Assembly (NCBI RefSeq): GCF_000298315.2
Contig: NZ_AEYE02000035.1
Location: forward strand, 186,001-250,000
Origin: Rhizobium grahamii CCGE 502
GTDB taxonomy: Bacteria > Pseudomonadota > Alphaproteobacteria > Rhizobiales > Rhizobiaceae
Direction of reading: 5' to 3'
DNA length: 64,000 nt
A program made the position numbers and the translations under genes. This document shows, piece by piece, positions 18,980 through 28,456 of the stretch. Under the pieces are notes generated by a model. The model was not told the origin of the DNA and ran no database searches. It saw only the letters and a program-made list of their open reading frames with translations. Position 1 is the first letter of the stretch. Each line of letters begins with the position of its first letter.

Positions 18980-20380
18980 TTATTCAGCCGCTTGCGCCGC
19001 AGTCAGAAGGGCGCGGCACTCAGCGATCGATTGCGCCTCGATACCGGCGTAGTGGTCGAATTCGTTGAGAACCGAGGCACCGAGATCGCGCTCGAAGCGC
19101 TGCTGGTTAGGGTTTGCGGTAAAATCCTGAGCCGCCTCGTCGCCGAGGTTGGATTGGAAGATGCCAGCCGCGCTGACGGGCAGGAAGTCCTCATAGACGA
19201 TCGGGTCGAAGCAGACGAGACCATCCGCCACGAGTTGATCAATGCTCACATCAGCCGGGGCAATCGTGCTTTGGCCCTTTGGGGTGAGCGAGTAACGGAA
19301 GTAACCAAGGCCCTGGTCGCGAATTTCGGCCCAACTGTCAGGGAAAGGCACGAACGCATCGGCGAGCGCCTTTTCATAAGCTCTCGCGTTCGAGCCATCG
19401 GCTGCCGGGCGCACGATCTTGCGTGACCCCGTCAGAAGCTTGTCGTAAAGGCCACGGCCCTTCGGGGTCAGGGCGATACCACGGCTTTCGATTTCCCCGA
19501 AGCGAGCCGTATGCGTCCCTTGCTGCCAGGTCCCATCCGCATCCTGGAAGGAGACGGCTTCCTCGAGCGCCTTGAACGACGTCTGCCGCAACAGAATGGC
19601 ACAGCGCCGGCTTGGCGGCCCCTCGACAACGGCCTTTGGCGCAATGCCATATTCTGGCATCAGGCGCTGCACTTCGTCGATATCGAGGGTACGCGGCGTC
19701 AGGTGATTGATGTGCGGGCCCTTGAAGGAGACAACATCGGCGATCAGCCGGTGCGCATCGTGCAGGCGCTTGTACATGGCGAGGTCGACATTGGCCTGAT
19801 TATGCCAACGGAAAGTCTCCAGAACCTCGGCAACGAAGCGCTTGGCATCGTCCGCGTCGAGACCGCCTTGCTGTTCGGCCTTTTCCGTCAGTTCGGCAGC
19901 ACTGGCGGTGAAGATCTTACGCTTATGCAGGATCGTCTCGGCTTCGGCGCGAAGTGCCTCGTCAGCAATCAGATCGAGACGCAGGAGAGAGGTGAAGACG
20001 CGGAACGGATTGCGCTTCAAGGCCGCATCGCCCACCGGCCGGAACGCGGTGGAATGGACCGGCACCCCGGCCTCGCTAAGGTCGTAGTAGCCGACTGGAA
20101 ACATGCCCATAACGGCGAAGACGCGCCGCATCATCGCAAGTTCTGCAGCCGTTCCAAGACGAATGGCGCCGTGTCGCTCTTCCGATACACGCTCCAGGGA
20201 ATCGGTTTCTTCCAGCCGCCGCTTAAGCGCCGGATCGGCGTCAAGCATTGCCGTGTTCACCCTGGCCACGATATTCATCAGCGTGCCGTAGGCCGGCACC
20301 TCGGTCCGATACATGGCTGACATGGCCGCGGAAAATGCAGAGCGGATGCTGCAGGAGGACACGAAACTTCTGGTCGACAT
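18980..20380 (-). CDS. hglS: 2-oxoadipate dioxygenase/decarboxylase (DUF1338, HglS/YdcJ)
   Basis: Fe(II)-dependent conversion of 2-oxoadipate to D-2-hydroxyglutarate, established for Pseudomonas HglS. The 466-residue protein begins like the family with FVSSCSIRSAFSAAMSAMYR and EVPAYGTLM and contains the His-bearing stretches VPVHSTAFRPV and FKGPHINHLTPR. I start it at 20380 because homology begins there; an upstream in-frame ATG at 20413 adds 11 unlikely residues. It is the first gene of the minus-strand operon, and a divergent LysR gene lies 106 bp away. Confidence 0.9.
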   Translation of the reverse strand: MSTRSFVSSCSIRSAFSAAMSAMYRTEVPAYGTLMNIVARVNTAMLDADPALKRRLEETDSLERVSEERHGAIRLGTAAELAMMRRVFAVMGMFPVGYYDLSEAGVPVHSTAFRPVGDAALKRNPFRVFTSLLRLDLIADEALRAEAETILHKRKIFTASAAELTEKAEQQGGLDADDAKRFVAEVLETFRWHNQANVDLAMYKRLHDAHRLIADVVSFKGPHINHLTPRTLDIDEVQRLMPEYGIAPKAVVEGPPSRRCAILLRQTSFKALEEAVSFQDADGTWQQGTHTARFGEIESRGIALTPKGRGLYDKLLTGSRKIVRPAADGSNARAYEKALADAFVPFPDSWAEIRDQGLGYFRYSLTPKGQSTIAPADVSIDQLVADGLVCFDPIVYEDFLPVSAAGIFQSNLGDEAAQDFTANPNQQRFERDLGASVLNEFDHYAGIEAQSIAECRALLTAAQAAE

Positions 20381-20486
20381 ATTTATCTCACAGTGCCAGT
20401 TGGAAGAGTTCATTCTGAATTGCGATCATATCGCGCGTGGAGTAGATGAATAACGATAAATGAAGCTAAGATGATGCGGTTTCGGA

Positions 20487-21395
20487 ATGACTTTGCCTCG
20501 AAAGCTTATGCCTGACTTGACTACACTGCAGTCCTTCGAGTCGGCCGCCCGCCACGGCAACTTCACCACGGCAGCCCTCGAACTGAACCTGACGCAGAGC
20601 GCCGTCAGCCGGCAAATCAAGGACCTTGAAACGCAGCTCGGTGTCCTCCTGTTCGAACGCGTGCGGCAGCGAGCGATCCTGTCGGAAGCCGGCAAGCGGC
20701 TTTTGCCGGAGGCACGGCGTCTGTTGCACCAGACGGAAGAGATGATGATCCGGGCGGCCTCCGGCGCCACGGCAACCCTTTCGCTCGCCACCTTGCCGAC
20801 ATTCGGCAGCCGCTGGCTGACGCCTCGGCTGCCAAATTTTCTGGCGACCCATCCAGGTTCCCTCGTCGACATAGCCTCGCGCTCAGAGCCGTTCGACTTT
20901 GAGGAGGAAGGCTTTGATCTTGCCATTCACTACGGCCAGCCGATCTGGGCACGCGCAACCTGCACTTTTCTCTGCGACGAAAAGATCGTTCCGGTTGCCA
21001 GCCCGAGCCTGCTGCAATCTGATCCAGTCGCGAGCGCAGCGGAACTTGTAGACAAGCCTCTCCTGCATCTGGCGACGCGCCCGAGACTTTGGCGCCAGTG
21101 GTTCGAACACTGCGACATCGACGCCGATCCGTCTTATCGGGGCAACCGGTTCGACCAGTTTTCGATGATCATCGAAGCAGCCTCAGTGGCACTGGGGTTT
21201 GCGCTTCTGCCACTATATCTAATCGAACAGGAGCTGAGCTCCGGAAAACTGAAAATCGTTGTCGACCGACCGATGTCGACCGAGAACAACTACTATGTGG
21301 TGACGCCGGATGGTAAGCGAGAACACGCGCTCGGCCTGGCGTTCACGGCTTGGCTCCTCTCACAGGTAGGAAATAAGGACGCCATTCAATCGTGA
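20487..21395 (+). CDS. LysR-family regulator of the lysine catabolism operon
   Basis: A 302-residue LysR protein: helix-turn-helix in residues about 8-65 (FESAARHGNFTTAALELNLT, QSAVSRQIKDLE) and a GcvA-like effector domain after residue 95 with FEEEGFDLAIHYGQ and IIEAASVALGFALLP. It is divergent from hglS, so it probably activates hglS-aldehyde dehydrogenase-aminotransferase in response to a pathway intermediate (inference). Its stop overlaps the start of recX by 4 bases. An alternative start is the ATG at 20508. Confidence 0.88.
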   Translation: MTLPRKLMPDLTTLQSFESAARHGNFTTAALELNLTQSAVSRQIKDLETQLGVLLFERVRQRAILSEAGKRLLPEARRLLHQTEEMMIRAASGATATLSLATLPTFGSRWLTPRLPNFLATHPGSLVDIASRSEPFDFEEEGFDLAIHYGQPIWARATCTFLCDEKIVPVASPSLLQSDPVASAAELVDKPLLHLATRPRLWRQWFEHCDIDADPSYRGNRFDQFSMIIEAASVALGFALLPLYLIEQELSSGKLKIVVDRPMSTENNYYVVTPDGKREHALGLAFTAWLLSQVGNKDAIQS

Positions 21396-21943
21396 GCGAC
21401 GAGCCGACACCACCCGATATCCCGACAGCACGGATGCTGAGCTGGGCCAGAAATTCGACGATTTATCGACTCGAGCGACAGATGATGACGGAACGGCAGC
21501 TGTTCGATGCCATCATCCGCAAGGCGAAACAAAAATTCACAGACATCAGCGAGGTGCAACTCAAGGCGATCGCGGACTCGGCTGTCGCGTTCGCCTATGA
21601 GCATGCGGGCCTGAACGATACTGCCTATGCTGAAATCAGGACGCGCTCCGGGGTTCGCAGTGGCAGATCGAAGCGACACATCGCTCAGAAACTGTCACAG
21701 AAGGGTGTCGATCGAGAAACCATCAAGGCCGCGCTCGATGAAGCAGACGACTTGCTGGCGGCCGTGGTCTTTGCGCGCAGACGCGCCTTCGGGCCATTTC
21801 GGCGAGGCGACGGCGATCGGGACCGCGTGATCAAGGAGATGGCGGCGTTCGCACGCAACGGTTTCAGCATCGAGATGGGCAGGGCTGTTCTTGGTATGAG
21901 CCGCGAAGAGGCGGAAGACGTTGTGATCGCGCGATCTCGATAG
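21392..21943 (+). CDS. recX: RecX-family regulatory protein
   Basis: A 183-residue RecX-like protein, rich in helices, with the repeat-type segment RSGRSKRHIAQKLSQKGVDR and flanking ALDEADDLLAAVVFARRRAF. RecX proteins bind and restrain RecA filaments. recA is not in the window, so this copy is separated from its usual partner. It starts with GTG overlapping the LysR stop, which suggests translational coupling rather than functional relation. It ends 7 bp before the convergent LacI-type gene. Confidence 0.85.
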   Translation: MSDEPTPPDIPTARMLSWARNSTIYRLERQMMTERQLFDAIIRKAKQKFTDISEVQLKAIADSAVAFAYEHAGLNDTAYAEIRTRSGVRSGRSKRHIAQKLSQKGVDRETIKAALDEADDLLAAVVFARRRAFGPFRRGDGDRDRVIKEMAAFARNGFSIEMGRAVLGMSREEAEDVVIARSR

Positions 21944-21950
21944 TTCTTTC

Positions 21951-22940
21951 CTATGCAGTAGAACCCCAGCGGGCCGTGCAGGTCAGAGTAATGCTGTGGG
22001 GGCCTTCGAGTTCGGCGTCATGGCGCTCGATAAGCTCCATGACGGCATCGATGAAGGCCACATGGTCGAGGCTCAGCGTCGTCAAATCGTTGCAGTCCCA
22101 TGCCGCCATCGCGATCCCGTCCTGTCCGACGATGGCAATATCATCGGGCGTGTTCTTCCCGAGCACACGCCGTGCCGCATCGCGCGCACCGATCGCCATG
22201 ACGTCGTTGCCGCAGATGATCGCATCCACCTTGGCGCGGTGAAGAAGCAAAACAGATTCCTTGAAACCGGAATCGTAACTGTAGTCACCGAAGGCCTCGG
22301 CCTGTAGCGTCAGGCCGCGCCTGGCAAGCGCGTCAACGAACCACTTGCGGCGCAGCTTGTCGATCCAGCTGGATTTCGTGCCCGAAAGGTAAGCGAAGCG
22401 CTTCTTTCCGTCGCTCGCGATCTTGTCGATGATTTCGTCAGCGGCGGCCGATCCGTCTATCCGGACGCTTGAGACCTTCTCATTGTCGAGCGGTTCAAAG
22501 GAGACCATGATCGGCTTGGTCGTATGGAATATGTCGACGGCGTCCTGCATCGAGACCATGTCGGAGAAGATGACAACGTGATCCACCTGATAGGTCGAGG
22601 CAAGTCGCATGAGTTGCAGCCGATCATCATGATCGGCGCAGCACAGGATGATTGGCAAAAGTTGCCTGGCCTGCAGCCGATGGACGAGAAGTTGCTGTTC
22701 TTCTGCTTCGCACGGATTGCCGATCGCGTTGACCACCAGCGCCACCAGGCGCGATCGCTGGTTGTTGAGTGAGCGGGCAATGGCGTTTGGCTGATAGCCA
22801 TGCTCGCGAGCAACGGCCAGGATGCGGTCGCGAGTTGCGCTTCCGATCCTGGAGTCGGGTGAGAAGGCTCGCGAGATCGTAGCAGACGACACCCCGGCGA
22901 GCTTTGCCAGTTCCTTCGAGGTGATGCGTCGCTTGTTCAT
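21951..22940 (-). CDS. LacI-family transcriptional regulator
   Basis: A 329-residue repressor with the LacI helix-turn-helix at the N-terminus (TSKELAKLAGVSSATISRAF) and hinge region PNAIARSLNNQRS, followed by a periplasmic-binding-protein-like sensor domain (ICGNDVMAIGARDAARR, DDIAIVGQDGI). It lies 15 bp downstream of the oxidoreductase on the same strand and faces away from the ABC operon starting at 24161. Both are probably its targets, and the sugar of that importer the likely inducer. A short inverted repeat, ATGCA-GTG-TGCAT at 23979-23991, in the divergent promoter region is a weak operator candidate. Confidence 0.9.
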   Translation of the reverse strand: MNKRRITSKELAKLAGVSSATISRAFSPDSRIGSATRDRILAVAREHGYQPNAIARSLNNQRSRLVALVVNAIGNPCEAEEQQLLVHRLQARQLLPIILCCADHDDRLQLMRLASTYQVDHVVIFSDMVSMQDAVDIFHTTKPIMVSFEPLDNEKVSSVRIDGSAAADEIIDKIASDGKKRFAYLSGTKSSWIDKLRRKWFVDALARRGLTLQAEAFGDYSYDSGFKESVLLLHRAKVDAIICGNDVMAIGARDAARRVLGKNTPDDIAIVGQDGIAMAAWDCNDLTTLSLDHVAFIDAVMELIERHDAELEGPHSITLTCTARWGSTA

Positions 22941-22955
22941 TCCAATATTCCACGC

Positions 22956-23963
22956 CTATGGCGCGGCTATCCTGACGGGCACACCGTCTGCCGCAGCCGA
23001 TTCCTTGATTGCATCCCAGAGCCTAGCGAATCGCAGGCCCATTTCAACGGAGCCGGTGTTTTCCATTGTCCCGTCGCGAATGGCGAGGAAGTTTTTCATC
23101 GGATTGCCGAGAATTTCCGCCTCTTCTCGCGGCTGGGCATTGCGCCCGACGCTGATCTCGCGCCATCCGCCCCAGGCATCGATGCAAACGATTGCTTTCG
23201 AATAGAAGAAGGTAATGTAGGAAGCGCAGCCGGGAGGACCCTCGCCAGCAGCCGTCAGCGTCGCCAGCGCGCCGTTCTTGAGGCGGGCCGAGACGGCGGT
23301 GGCAATGTCGACCTCCTTGCCGTGATTGTTCATATAGGCCGATACGCTCTCGAAATCCGAATTGGCCAGCAGACAGACAGTGTTCATCATATGGGCGCCG
23401 GTGTCGAACATGAAACCGCCGCCTGAAATCTCTGGTTGTTGCTTCCAATGACCGTCATAGTTGCCGGACCAGCTCTCCCAGATCATCCCAGATATTGCAA
23501 TCAGCTGGCCGAACTCCCCGTCAAGCGCCCGTTTGCGCGTATCGATCACCAGGGGCGAAAGACTGCCCTGGAAAGCGGTTACGATGATCACACCGCTCTT
23601 CTTCTGCGCCCCAATCAGCCGCTCGGCTTCCGCCACCGTCGTCACCATTGGCTTCTCAAGGAAGAGATCCAGGCCAACTTCCGCGACAGCCGTTGCCTGC
23701 TCACCATGAAACGCATGTGGCGTGGAGACGTAGATGATATCAAGCTCGTCACGGCAGGAAGCCAGCATCTCTCGGTAGTCGTCGAAGCTCTTCGGCGCGG
23801 CTGCTCCAGCGGCAACGCATACGTCGATCAGGCGCTTTCGAGAGGCAGAAATCGGATCGGCAAGCGCGACAAATTCGATCTCGGGCATGCGTGCCCAGCT
23901 TGCCGCATACTCGGCCGCCTTCAGGCCTGCGCCAATGACGCCAAGCCGCAATTTTCGTGACAT
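22956..23963 (-). CDS. Gfo/Idh/MocA-family oxidoreductase of the LacI/ABC sugar cluster
   Basis: A 335-residue oxidoreductase with Rossmann motif LGVIGAGLKAAEYAASW, the catalytic-Lys motif DLFLEKPMVTTVAEAE, and GGGFMFDTGAHMMNTVCLL in the C-terminal domain. GGGAGG lies 7 bp before the ATG at 23963; a frame extension to 23978 adds five residues over the ribosome site. It is divergent from a sugar ABC importer that ends with a ThuA-like protein. Gfo/Idh plus ThuA is the pairing of rhizobial ThuB-ThuA, which make and process 3-keto-disaccharides, so a similar role is plausible (inference). Confidence 0.87.
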   Translation of the reverse strand: MSRKLRLGVIGAGLKAAEYAASWARMPEIEFVALADPISASRKRLIDVCVAAGAAAPKSFDDYREMLASCRDELDIIYVSTPHAFHGEQATAVAEVGLDLFLEKPMVTTVAEAERLIGAQKKSGVIIVTAFQGSLSPLVIDTRKRALDGEFGQLIAISGMIWESWSGNYDGHWKQQPEISGGGFMFDTGAHMMNTVCLLANSDFESVSAYMNNHGKEVDIATAVSARLKNGALATLTAAGEGPPGCASYITFFYSKAIVCIDAWGGWREISVGRNAQPREEAEILGNPMKNFLAIRDGTMENTGSVEMGLRFARLWDAIKESAAADGVPVRIAAP

Positions 23964-24160
23964 GCAACATCCTCCCAAATGCAGTGTGCATACGGTTACA
24001 CAAATGAACCATTGAAGACAACATTTATTAAATCATCATTTTCAATGCGTTACGGCTTCTCAAAAATGGACTCAAAAACCATCTTGCCAGCAAATGGAAT
24101 GCGTGTACATTTTTGACTGTGGTGCTGGAGGGCGCCGCGAACCAAAAGGGAGGACTTCCG

Positions 24161-25453
24161 TTGAAGAAGACGGTCATTGGTGGCCTGTGCGCCATTCTGC
24201 TTGGCGCTGTTTCCACGCTGGCGCATGCCGAGACAATCCGAATTGCCAATCACGGTCAGGCCGGCATCGACGCCATGAAGTCGACGGTCGAGAAGATCGA
24301 AAAGAAATACGGTGTGACCGTCGAGGTCGTCGAATACCCTGCGCCTGACAAGGACTATCTGACGAAGCTGTTGACCGAACTCGGCGCCGGCAACGCCCCG
24401 GACCTCTTTTCCATCCCCACGACGGCCGCTGTCGCTGACATGGTCGAGGCCGGTTACCTCGCGCCGGTGACCAAGGAAATCAAGGCATGGGACGGCTACG
24501 CCAATTTCTATGATGTCGCCAAGCAGCTGGCCGTCAGCCCGGATGGCGAAACCTATGTAATGCCGTTCATGCTTGGCATTCAGGAAATCTATTATCGCAA
24601 GGACGTTCTCGATAAAGCCGGCATCTCGACCGAGCAGCCGAAGACCTGGAAGGAACTGCTCGATCGCGCCGCTGAAATCAAGAAAAAGACCGGGGCCTAT
24701 GGTCTGCTCTTCCCGGCTGGCGTTTCCTGGGGAAGCGGCGCGTTCGATGAAGGCTTCCAGCATCTGGTCGTCGGTTCCAAGACGCCGCAGCTCGTCGATG
24801 CCGACGGTAAGCTCGATTTGAATGGGGAGGGCATCAAGGATGTCTTTGATGTCTACAAGCAGCTGATCGACAATGACCTGATGCCGACGCAGCCGTTGCT
24901 TGGTCCAGAGCCCTGGGTTGTGCCGAAGTATCAGATGTTCCCGGCCGGAAAACTGGCCGCAACCACTTGCGGTTCCTGGTGCTACATTTTCGACTGGGGT
25001 CGTGAAAGCAAGAACCCCATTCCTGAGGTGACCAAGGTCGTCGGCACGTGGACTGTTCCCGGCCAGACGGGCGGTCAGTATGTTCTCGCCAACTTGGCAG
25101 CTCCATGGGCCATCAGCTCGAAGTCCGCCAACGTGGAACTCGCAAAGAAGGCGCTGATGGAGATTGGCTCGGTAGAGACGCAGGTCTCTTATGCGGCCCG
25201 TATCGGCAACATCCCGTCCAGCAAGGATGCGGCCAAGAACGCCGACTTCAAGAAGCTGACTGAACTCGTTCCGATCCATGCCGCAGCGGAGAACGGCACT
25301 TTCCTTAAGCAGGCTTCCGGCTTCGGCACCGTTTCCGAAGGCGTTGCCCGCGCGACAGAAGCGCTGCTGCGCAAGGAAACCGATGCTGCTGGCGCACAGA
25401 AAATCCTGGTCGACTACGTCAAGGAAACGCTCGGCGACGATGTCGTAAAGTAA
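24161..25453 (+). CDS. Sugar ABC transporter, extracellular solute-binding protein
   Basis: A 430-residue family-1 solute-binding protein. The TTG at 24161 is taken as start because GGGAGG lies about 8 bp upstream and it opens directly into a signal peptide (KKTVIGGLCAILLGAV, cleavage after AHA). The mature part has the usual pattern (NAPDLFSIPTTAAVADMVEA, VMPFMLGIQEIYYRKDVLDK, FPAGKLAATTCGSW). It captures a carbohydrate in the periplasm for the permeases at 25537 and 26426. Longer starts upstream lack a ribosome site. Confidence 0.9.
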   Translation: MKKTVIGGLCAILLGAVSTLAHAETIRIANHGQAGIDAMKSTVEKIEKKYGVTVEVVEYPAPDKDYLTKLLTELGAGNAPDLFSIPTTAAVADMVEAGYLAPVTKEIKAWDGYANFYDVAKQLAVSPDGETYVMPFMLGIQEIYYRKDVLDKAGISTEQPKTWKELLDRAAEIKKKTGAYGLLFPAGVSWGSGAFDEGFQHLVVGSKTPQLVDADGKLDLNGEGIKDVFDVYKQLIDNDLMPTQPLLGPEPWVVPKYQMFPAGKLAATTCGSWCYIFDWGRESKNPIPEVTKVVGTWTVPGQTGGQYVLANLAAPWAISSKSANVELAKKALMEIGSVETQVSYAARIGNIPSSKDAAKNADFKKLTELVPIHAAAENGTFLKQASGFGTVSEGVARATEALLRKETDAAGAQKILVDYVKETLGDDVVK

Positions 25454-25479
25454 GCATAGGCCTGCTCATTGCGAGGGAG

Positions 25480-25497
25480 ACGCGGGCCCGCCCGCGT
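25480..25497 (+). terminator. Intergenic hairpin between binding-protein and permease genes
   Basis: ACGCGGGC and GCCCGCGT form an 8-bp GC-rich stem with a 2-base loop, followed by TTTCC. It probably stabilises the binding-protein mRNA and lowers read-through into the permease genes. Confidence 0.6.
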
Positions 25498-25536
25498 TTC
25501 CAGATTTCCCTTCCGAAATGAGTTATAGAGCTTTCA

Positions 25537-26424
25537 ATGGCCAGAAACGTCCATGAAAAGCGCGCCGAACGGCAGCTTCTTCTGATCCTGCTGCCCTCGG
25601 TTGCACTGCTTCTGGCCTTCGTGATCTATCCCGCGCTTTACTCCGTCTACCTAAGCTTCACCAATGAAGCGCTGACTGGGGCTGCCGCACTGCGGCCGCG
25701 CTTCGTCGGCATTCGCAACTATGCGCGGCTTCTGAACGACGCGAAGTTCTGGAACTCCTTGCTCGTCACCTTTCTGTTTGTCGTCGGCTCCGCAGTTATC
25801 GGACAATTCGTGCTCGGCCTCGTCTCGGCGATGGCGCTGCGTCGTCGCATCCATTTCCGTCGCCTCTTCTCTTCGATCATCCTTCTTCCGAACGCAGCGC
25901 CGGAAGTCGTTGCAGGCTTCATGTGGATTTCGATGCTGGCCGGAGGCGAGCAGGCAACGCTCAGCCGCATCGTCAGCTTCTTCGGCGTGACACCGGCCGA
26001 CTGGCTGCAGGTCTTTCCGCTGTCGATGATCATCATCGTCAACACGTGGCGCGGCATCGCGACGGCGATGATCCTGTTGACTGCTGGTCTGAGCACCATC
26101 CCAAATGAGATCTATGAGGCCGCACGTATGGATGGCGCAACGCCATCGCAGATGTTCCGCCGCATCACCTTGCCGCTGATGATGCCGACGATCCTGCTCT
26201 ACATGCTGATATCCGCCGTATCGACTATCGCCGTCTTCGGCCTCGTCTACGCGCTGACCCGGGGCGGCCCCGGCGGGGCGACGGAGCTGGTCAGCATCTA
26301 CATCTACAATCAATCCTTTACAGCATTCCAACTCGGTTACGGAGCAGCGGTCGCCGTCGTCGCACTTCTGATCTCGCTGGTTCTCGGCGTCGGCTATGTC
26401 AGGGCCATGAAGGTGGAAGTCTAA
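25537..26424 (+). CDS. Sugar ABC transporter permease (MalF type)
   Basis: A 295-residue inner-membrane permease with six predicted membrane segments and the ABC-interaction EAA loop, here YEAARMDGATPSQMFRRITL. It pairs with the MalG-type permease that begins 2 bp after its stop. The N-terminus (ERQLLLILLPSVALLLAFVI) is the first membrane helix. Confidence 0.92.
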   Translation: MARNVHEKRAERQLLLILLPSVALLLAFVIYPALYSVYLSFTNEALTGAAALRPRFVGIRNYARLLNDAKFWNSLLVTFLFVVGSAVIGQFVLGLVSAMALRRRIHFRRLFSSIILLPNAAPEVVAGFMWISMLAGGEQATLSRIVSFFGVTPADWLQVFPLSMIIIVNTWRGIATAMILLTAGLSTIPNEIYEAARMDGATPSQMFRRITLPLMMPTILLYMLISAVSTIAVFGLVYALTRGGPGGATELVSIYIYNQSFTAFQLGYGAAVAVVALLISLVLGVGYVRAMKVEV

Positions 26425-26425
26425 G

Positions 26426-27337
26426 ATGGCGGTAATCTCCCCGAGCGAAAATGCCAACAAGACCCGATCGGACCTGCTTGCCTACGCAACGCTGTCGCTG
26501 ATCTCGATCTTTTGCGCCGTTCCCTTCTTCTGGGTGCTTCTCGCATCCTTCGACGGCAACGCGCAGCTGTTCCTTCGCTGGCCCGGGCAATGGAGCTTTG
26601 CGAACTACTTGCGCGTCTTCACCAAGGAGGACGGCGCGAAGTGGCTGTTCAACTCGCTCTTCGTCGTCGGTGGAGCGACCGTGCTGGTGATGGTGCTGGC
26701 CGGCCTTGGCGGCTACGCCCTGTCGCGAACCCGAGCTTGGTGGAAGCTGCCGTTTCTCTATGCCATCCTATTGATCCGTGTCCTTCCGCCGACGGCGCTC
26801 GTTGTGCCGCTCTACAAGTTCCTTTTGACATTGAACAATGCTGAAGGTGCCATTCTGAGGCCGATCTTCGGCGATTACACTCGGCCGATCATGCGCTGGA
26901 CCGGTTTCATCGATGGCTATCTCGGCTTGATCCTCGTGCTCGCGACAATGCAGCTGCCATTGGCCCTGTGGATCATGAAGACGTTCTTCGACGGCCTGCC
27001 ACGCGACTACGAAGAGGCGGCGCTGATGGACGGCGCGACACTCATACAGCGCATTCGCCGAGTGCTCATCCCCTTGGCGCTCCCGGGACTGGCCGCCGCC
27101 GGACTGTTCGCCTTCATGTCGGCCTGGGGCGACTTCCTGCTGCCGCTGATTTTCCTCTCTTCGCCGGAATTGCAGACCCTGCCACTCGGCCTGTTCCGCG
27201 CATTCCTGCGCATCAACGAGATCGACTATGGGCTGCTTGCGGCGCTCGCCTTTATCTACCTCCTGCCGGCAGTCGTCGCCTTCGGCTTTGCACGTCGTTT
27301 CCTCGTGCAGACATTTGCCGGCGGCGTCAAAGGCTGA
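26426..27337 (+). CDS. Sugar ABC transporter permease (MalG type)
   Basis: A 303-residue permease with six membrane segments and the EAA loop YEEAALMDGATLIQRIRRVL. It forms the heterodimeric channel with the preceding protein and couples to the ATPase at 27358. The gene starts 1 bp after the upstream stop, which indicates co-translation. Confidence 0.92.
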   Translation: MAVISPSENANKTRSDLLAYATLSLISIFCAVPFFWVLLASFDGNAQLFLRWPGQWSFANYLRVFTKEDGAKWLFNSLFVVGGATVLVMVLAGLGGYALSRTRAWWKLPFLYAILLIRVLPPTALVVPLYKFLLTLNNAEGAILRPIFGDYTRPIMRWTGFIDGYLGLILVLATMQLPLALWIMKTFFDGLPRDYEEAALMDGATLIQRIRRVLIPLALPGLAAAGLFAFMSAWGDFLLPLIFLSSPELQTLPLGLFRAFLRINEIDYGLLAALAFIYLLPAVVAFGFARRFLVQTFAGGVKG

Positions 27338-27357
27338 CACCAGAAAAGAGCTCTACC

Positions 27358-28443
27358 ATGATCAATCTCAGGAACGTTCGAAAATTCTATGGTGCATTGG
27401 AGGTCATCAAGGGGGTCGACATCACCGTGGAAGACGGCGAGTTCGCGGTTTTTGTCGGCCCGTCCGGCTGCGGAAAGTCCACCTTGCTTCGGATGATCGC
27501 CGGACTTGAGGGTATTGACGACGGCGACCTCATCCTGAACGGCACGCGCATCAATGATGTTTCGCCGGACAAACGCGGGATCGCCATGGTGTTCCAGTCA
27601 TACGCGCTTTATCCGCATATGACTGTTGCAGAGAACATAGGTTTTTCACTGAGCCTGAAGAAGGTTCCGGAGGCAGATATCCGCCGTCAGGTGAACGCCG
27701 TCGCCGAGATCCTGCAACTCACAGACTACCTCGACCGCCGTCCCGCTGCTCTGTCCGGCGGACAGCGACAGCGCGTTGCGATCGGTCGGGCCATCATCAA
27801 GAAGCCCTCATTGATTCTTTTTGACGAACCCTTGTCCAACCTCGATTCCGCCCTGCGCGTTCAGATGCGTGCCGAGCTTCAGCGGTTGCACCGGGAACTG
27901 AAGGCGACCGTCGTCTATGTTACGCATGATCAGGTCGAGGCCATGACCATGGCTGACCGTATCGTCGTTCTCAACAAGGGGGTCGTTGCCCAACAGGGAG
28001 CGCCTATGACCCTCTATCACCGGCCCGATAATGAATTCGTCGCGACCTTCATCGGCTCGCCGAAGATGAACACGCTTCCGGTGATAATCACCAGGCCGGT
28101 TGCCGGCACGCTTCGCGCCGAAACCCCGCTCGGCCTGTCGCTGGAGCTTGCCGACCCCGATGGGACGATCGGGCCTGGCAACGCGACACTGGGCATAAGG
28201 CCGGAACACCTGAAGATTGCAGCAGAGGGAACCGGTGCTCTTACTGCCGAAGTCATTATCGTCGAACGCCTGGGTGTCGAAACGTACATGACCGTTGGTT
28301 CGCCCGAGCAACCGATCGTCGTTCGCGCAGAAGGGGACATTGCCCTTCGCCCCGGCGATCGCGTCTCACTCTCAGCCGACGCATCCGCATGCCACCTGTT
28401 TGATTCCACCGGTCGGATCATCCGACCGGCAACCGCTTCATAA
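27358..28443 (+). CDS. Sugar ABC transporter ATPase (UgpC/MsmK type)
   Basis: A 361-residue ATPase with Walker A GPSGCGKST, Q-loop in MVFQSYALYPHMTVAENI, signature LSGGQRQRVAIGRAI, Walker B LILFDEPLSNLD and the switch His in VTHDQVEAMTMADR. A C-terminal TOBE/OB region (LGIRPEHL) follows, as in carbohydrate importers. It starts 20 bp after the permease; the frame is open far upstream but homology begins at MINLRNVRKFY. Confidence 0.95.
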   Translation: MINLRNVRKFYGALEVIKGVDITVEDGEFAVFVGPSGCGKSTLLRMIAGLEGIDDGDLILNGTRINDVSPDKRGIAMVFQSYALYPHMTVAENIGFSLSLKKVPEADIRRQVNAVAEILQLTDYLDRRPAALSGGQRQRVAIGRAIIKKPSLILFDEPLSNLDSALRVQMRAELQRLHRELKATVVYVTHDQVEAMTMADRIVVLNKGVVAQQGAPMTLYHRPDNEFVATFIGSPKMNTLPVIITRPVAGTLRAETPLGLSLELADPDGTIGPGNATLGIRPEHLKIAAEGTGALTAEVIIVERLGVETYMTVGSPEQPIVVRAEGDIALRPGDRVSLSADASACHLFDSTGRIIRPATAS

Positions 28444-28456
28444 CATCGAGGATCCC

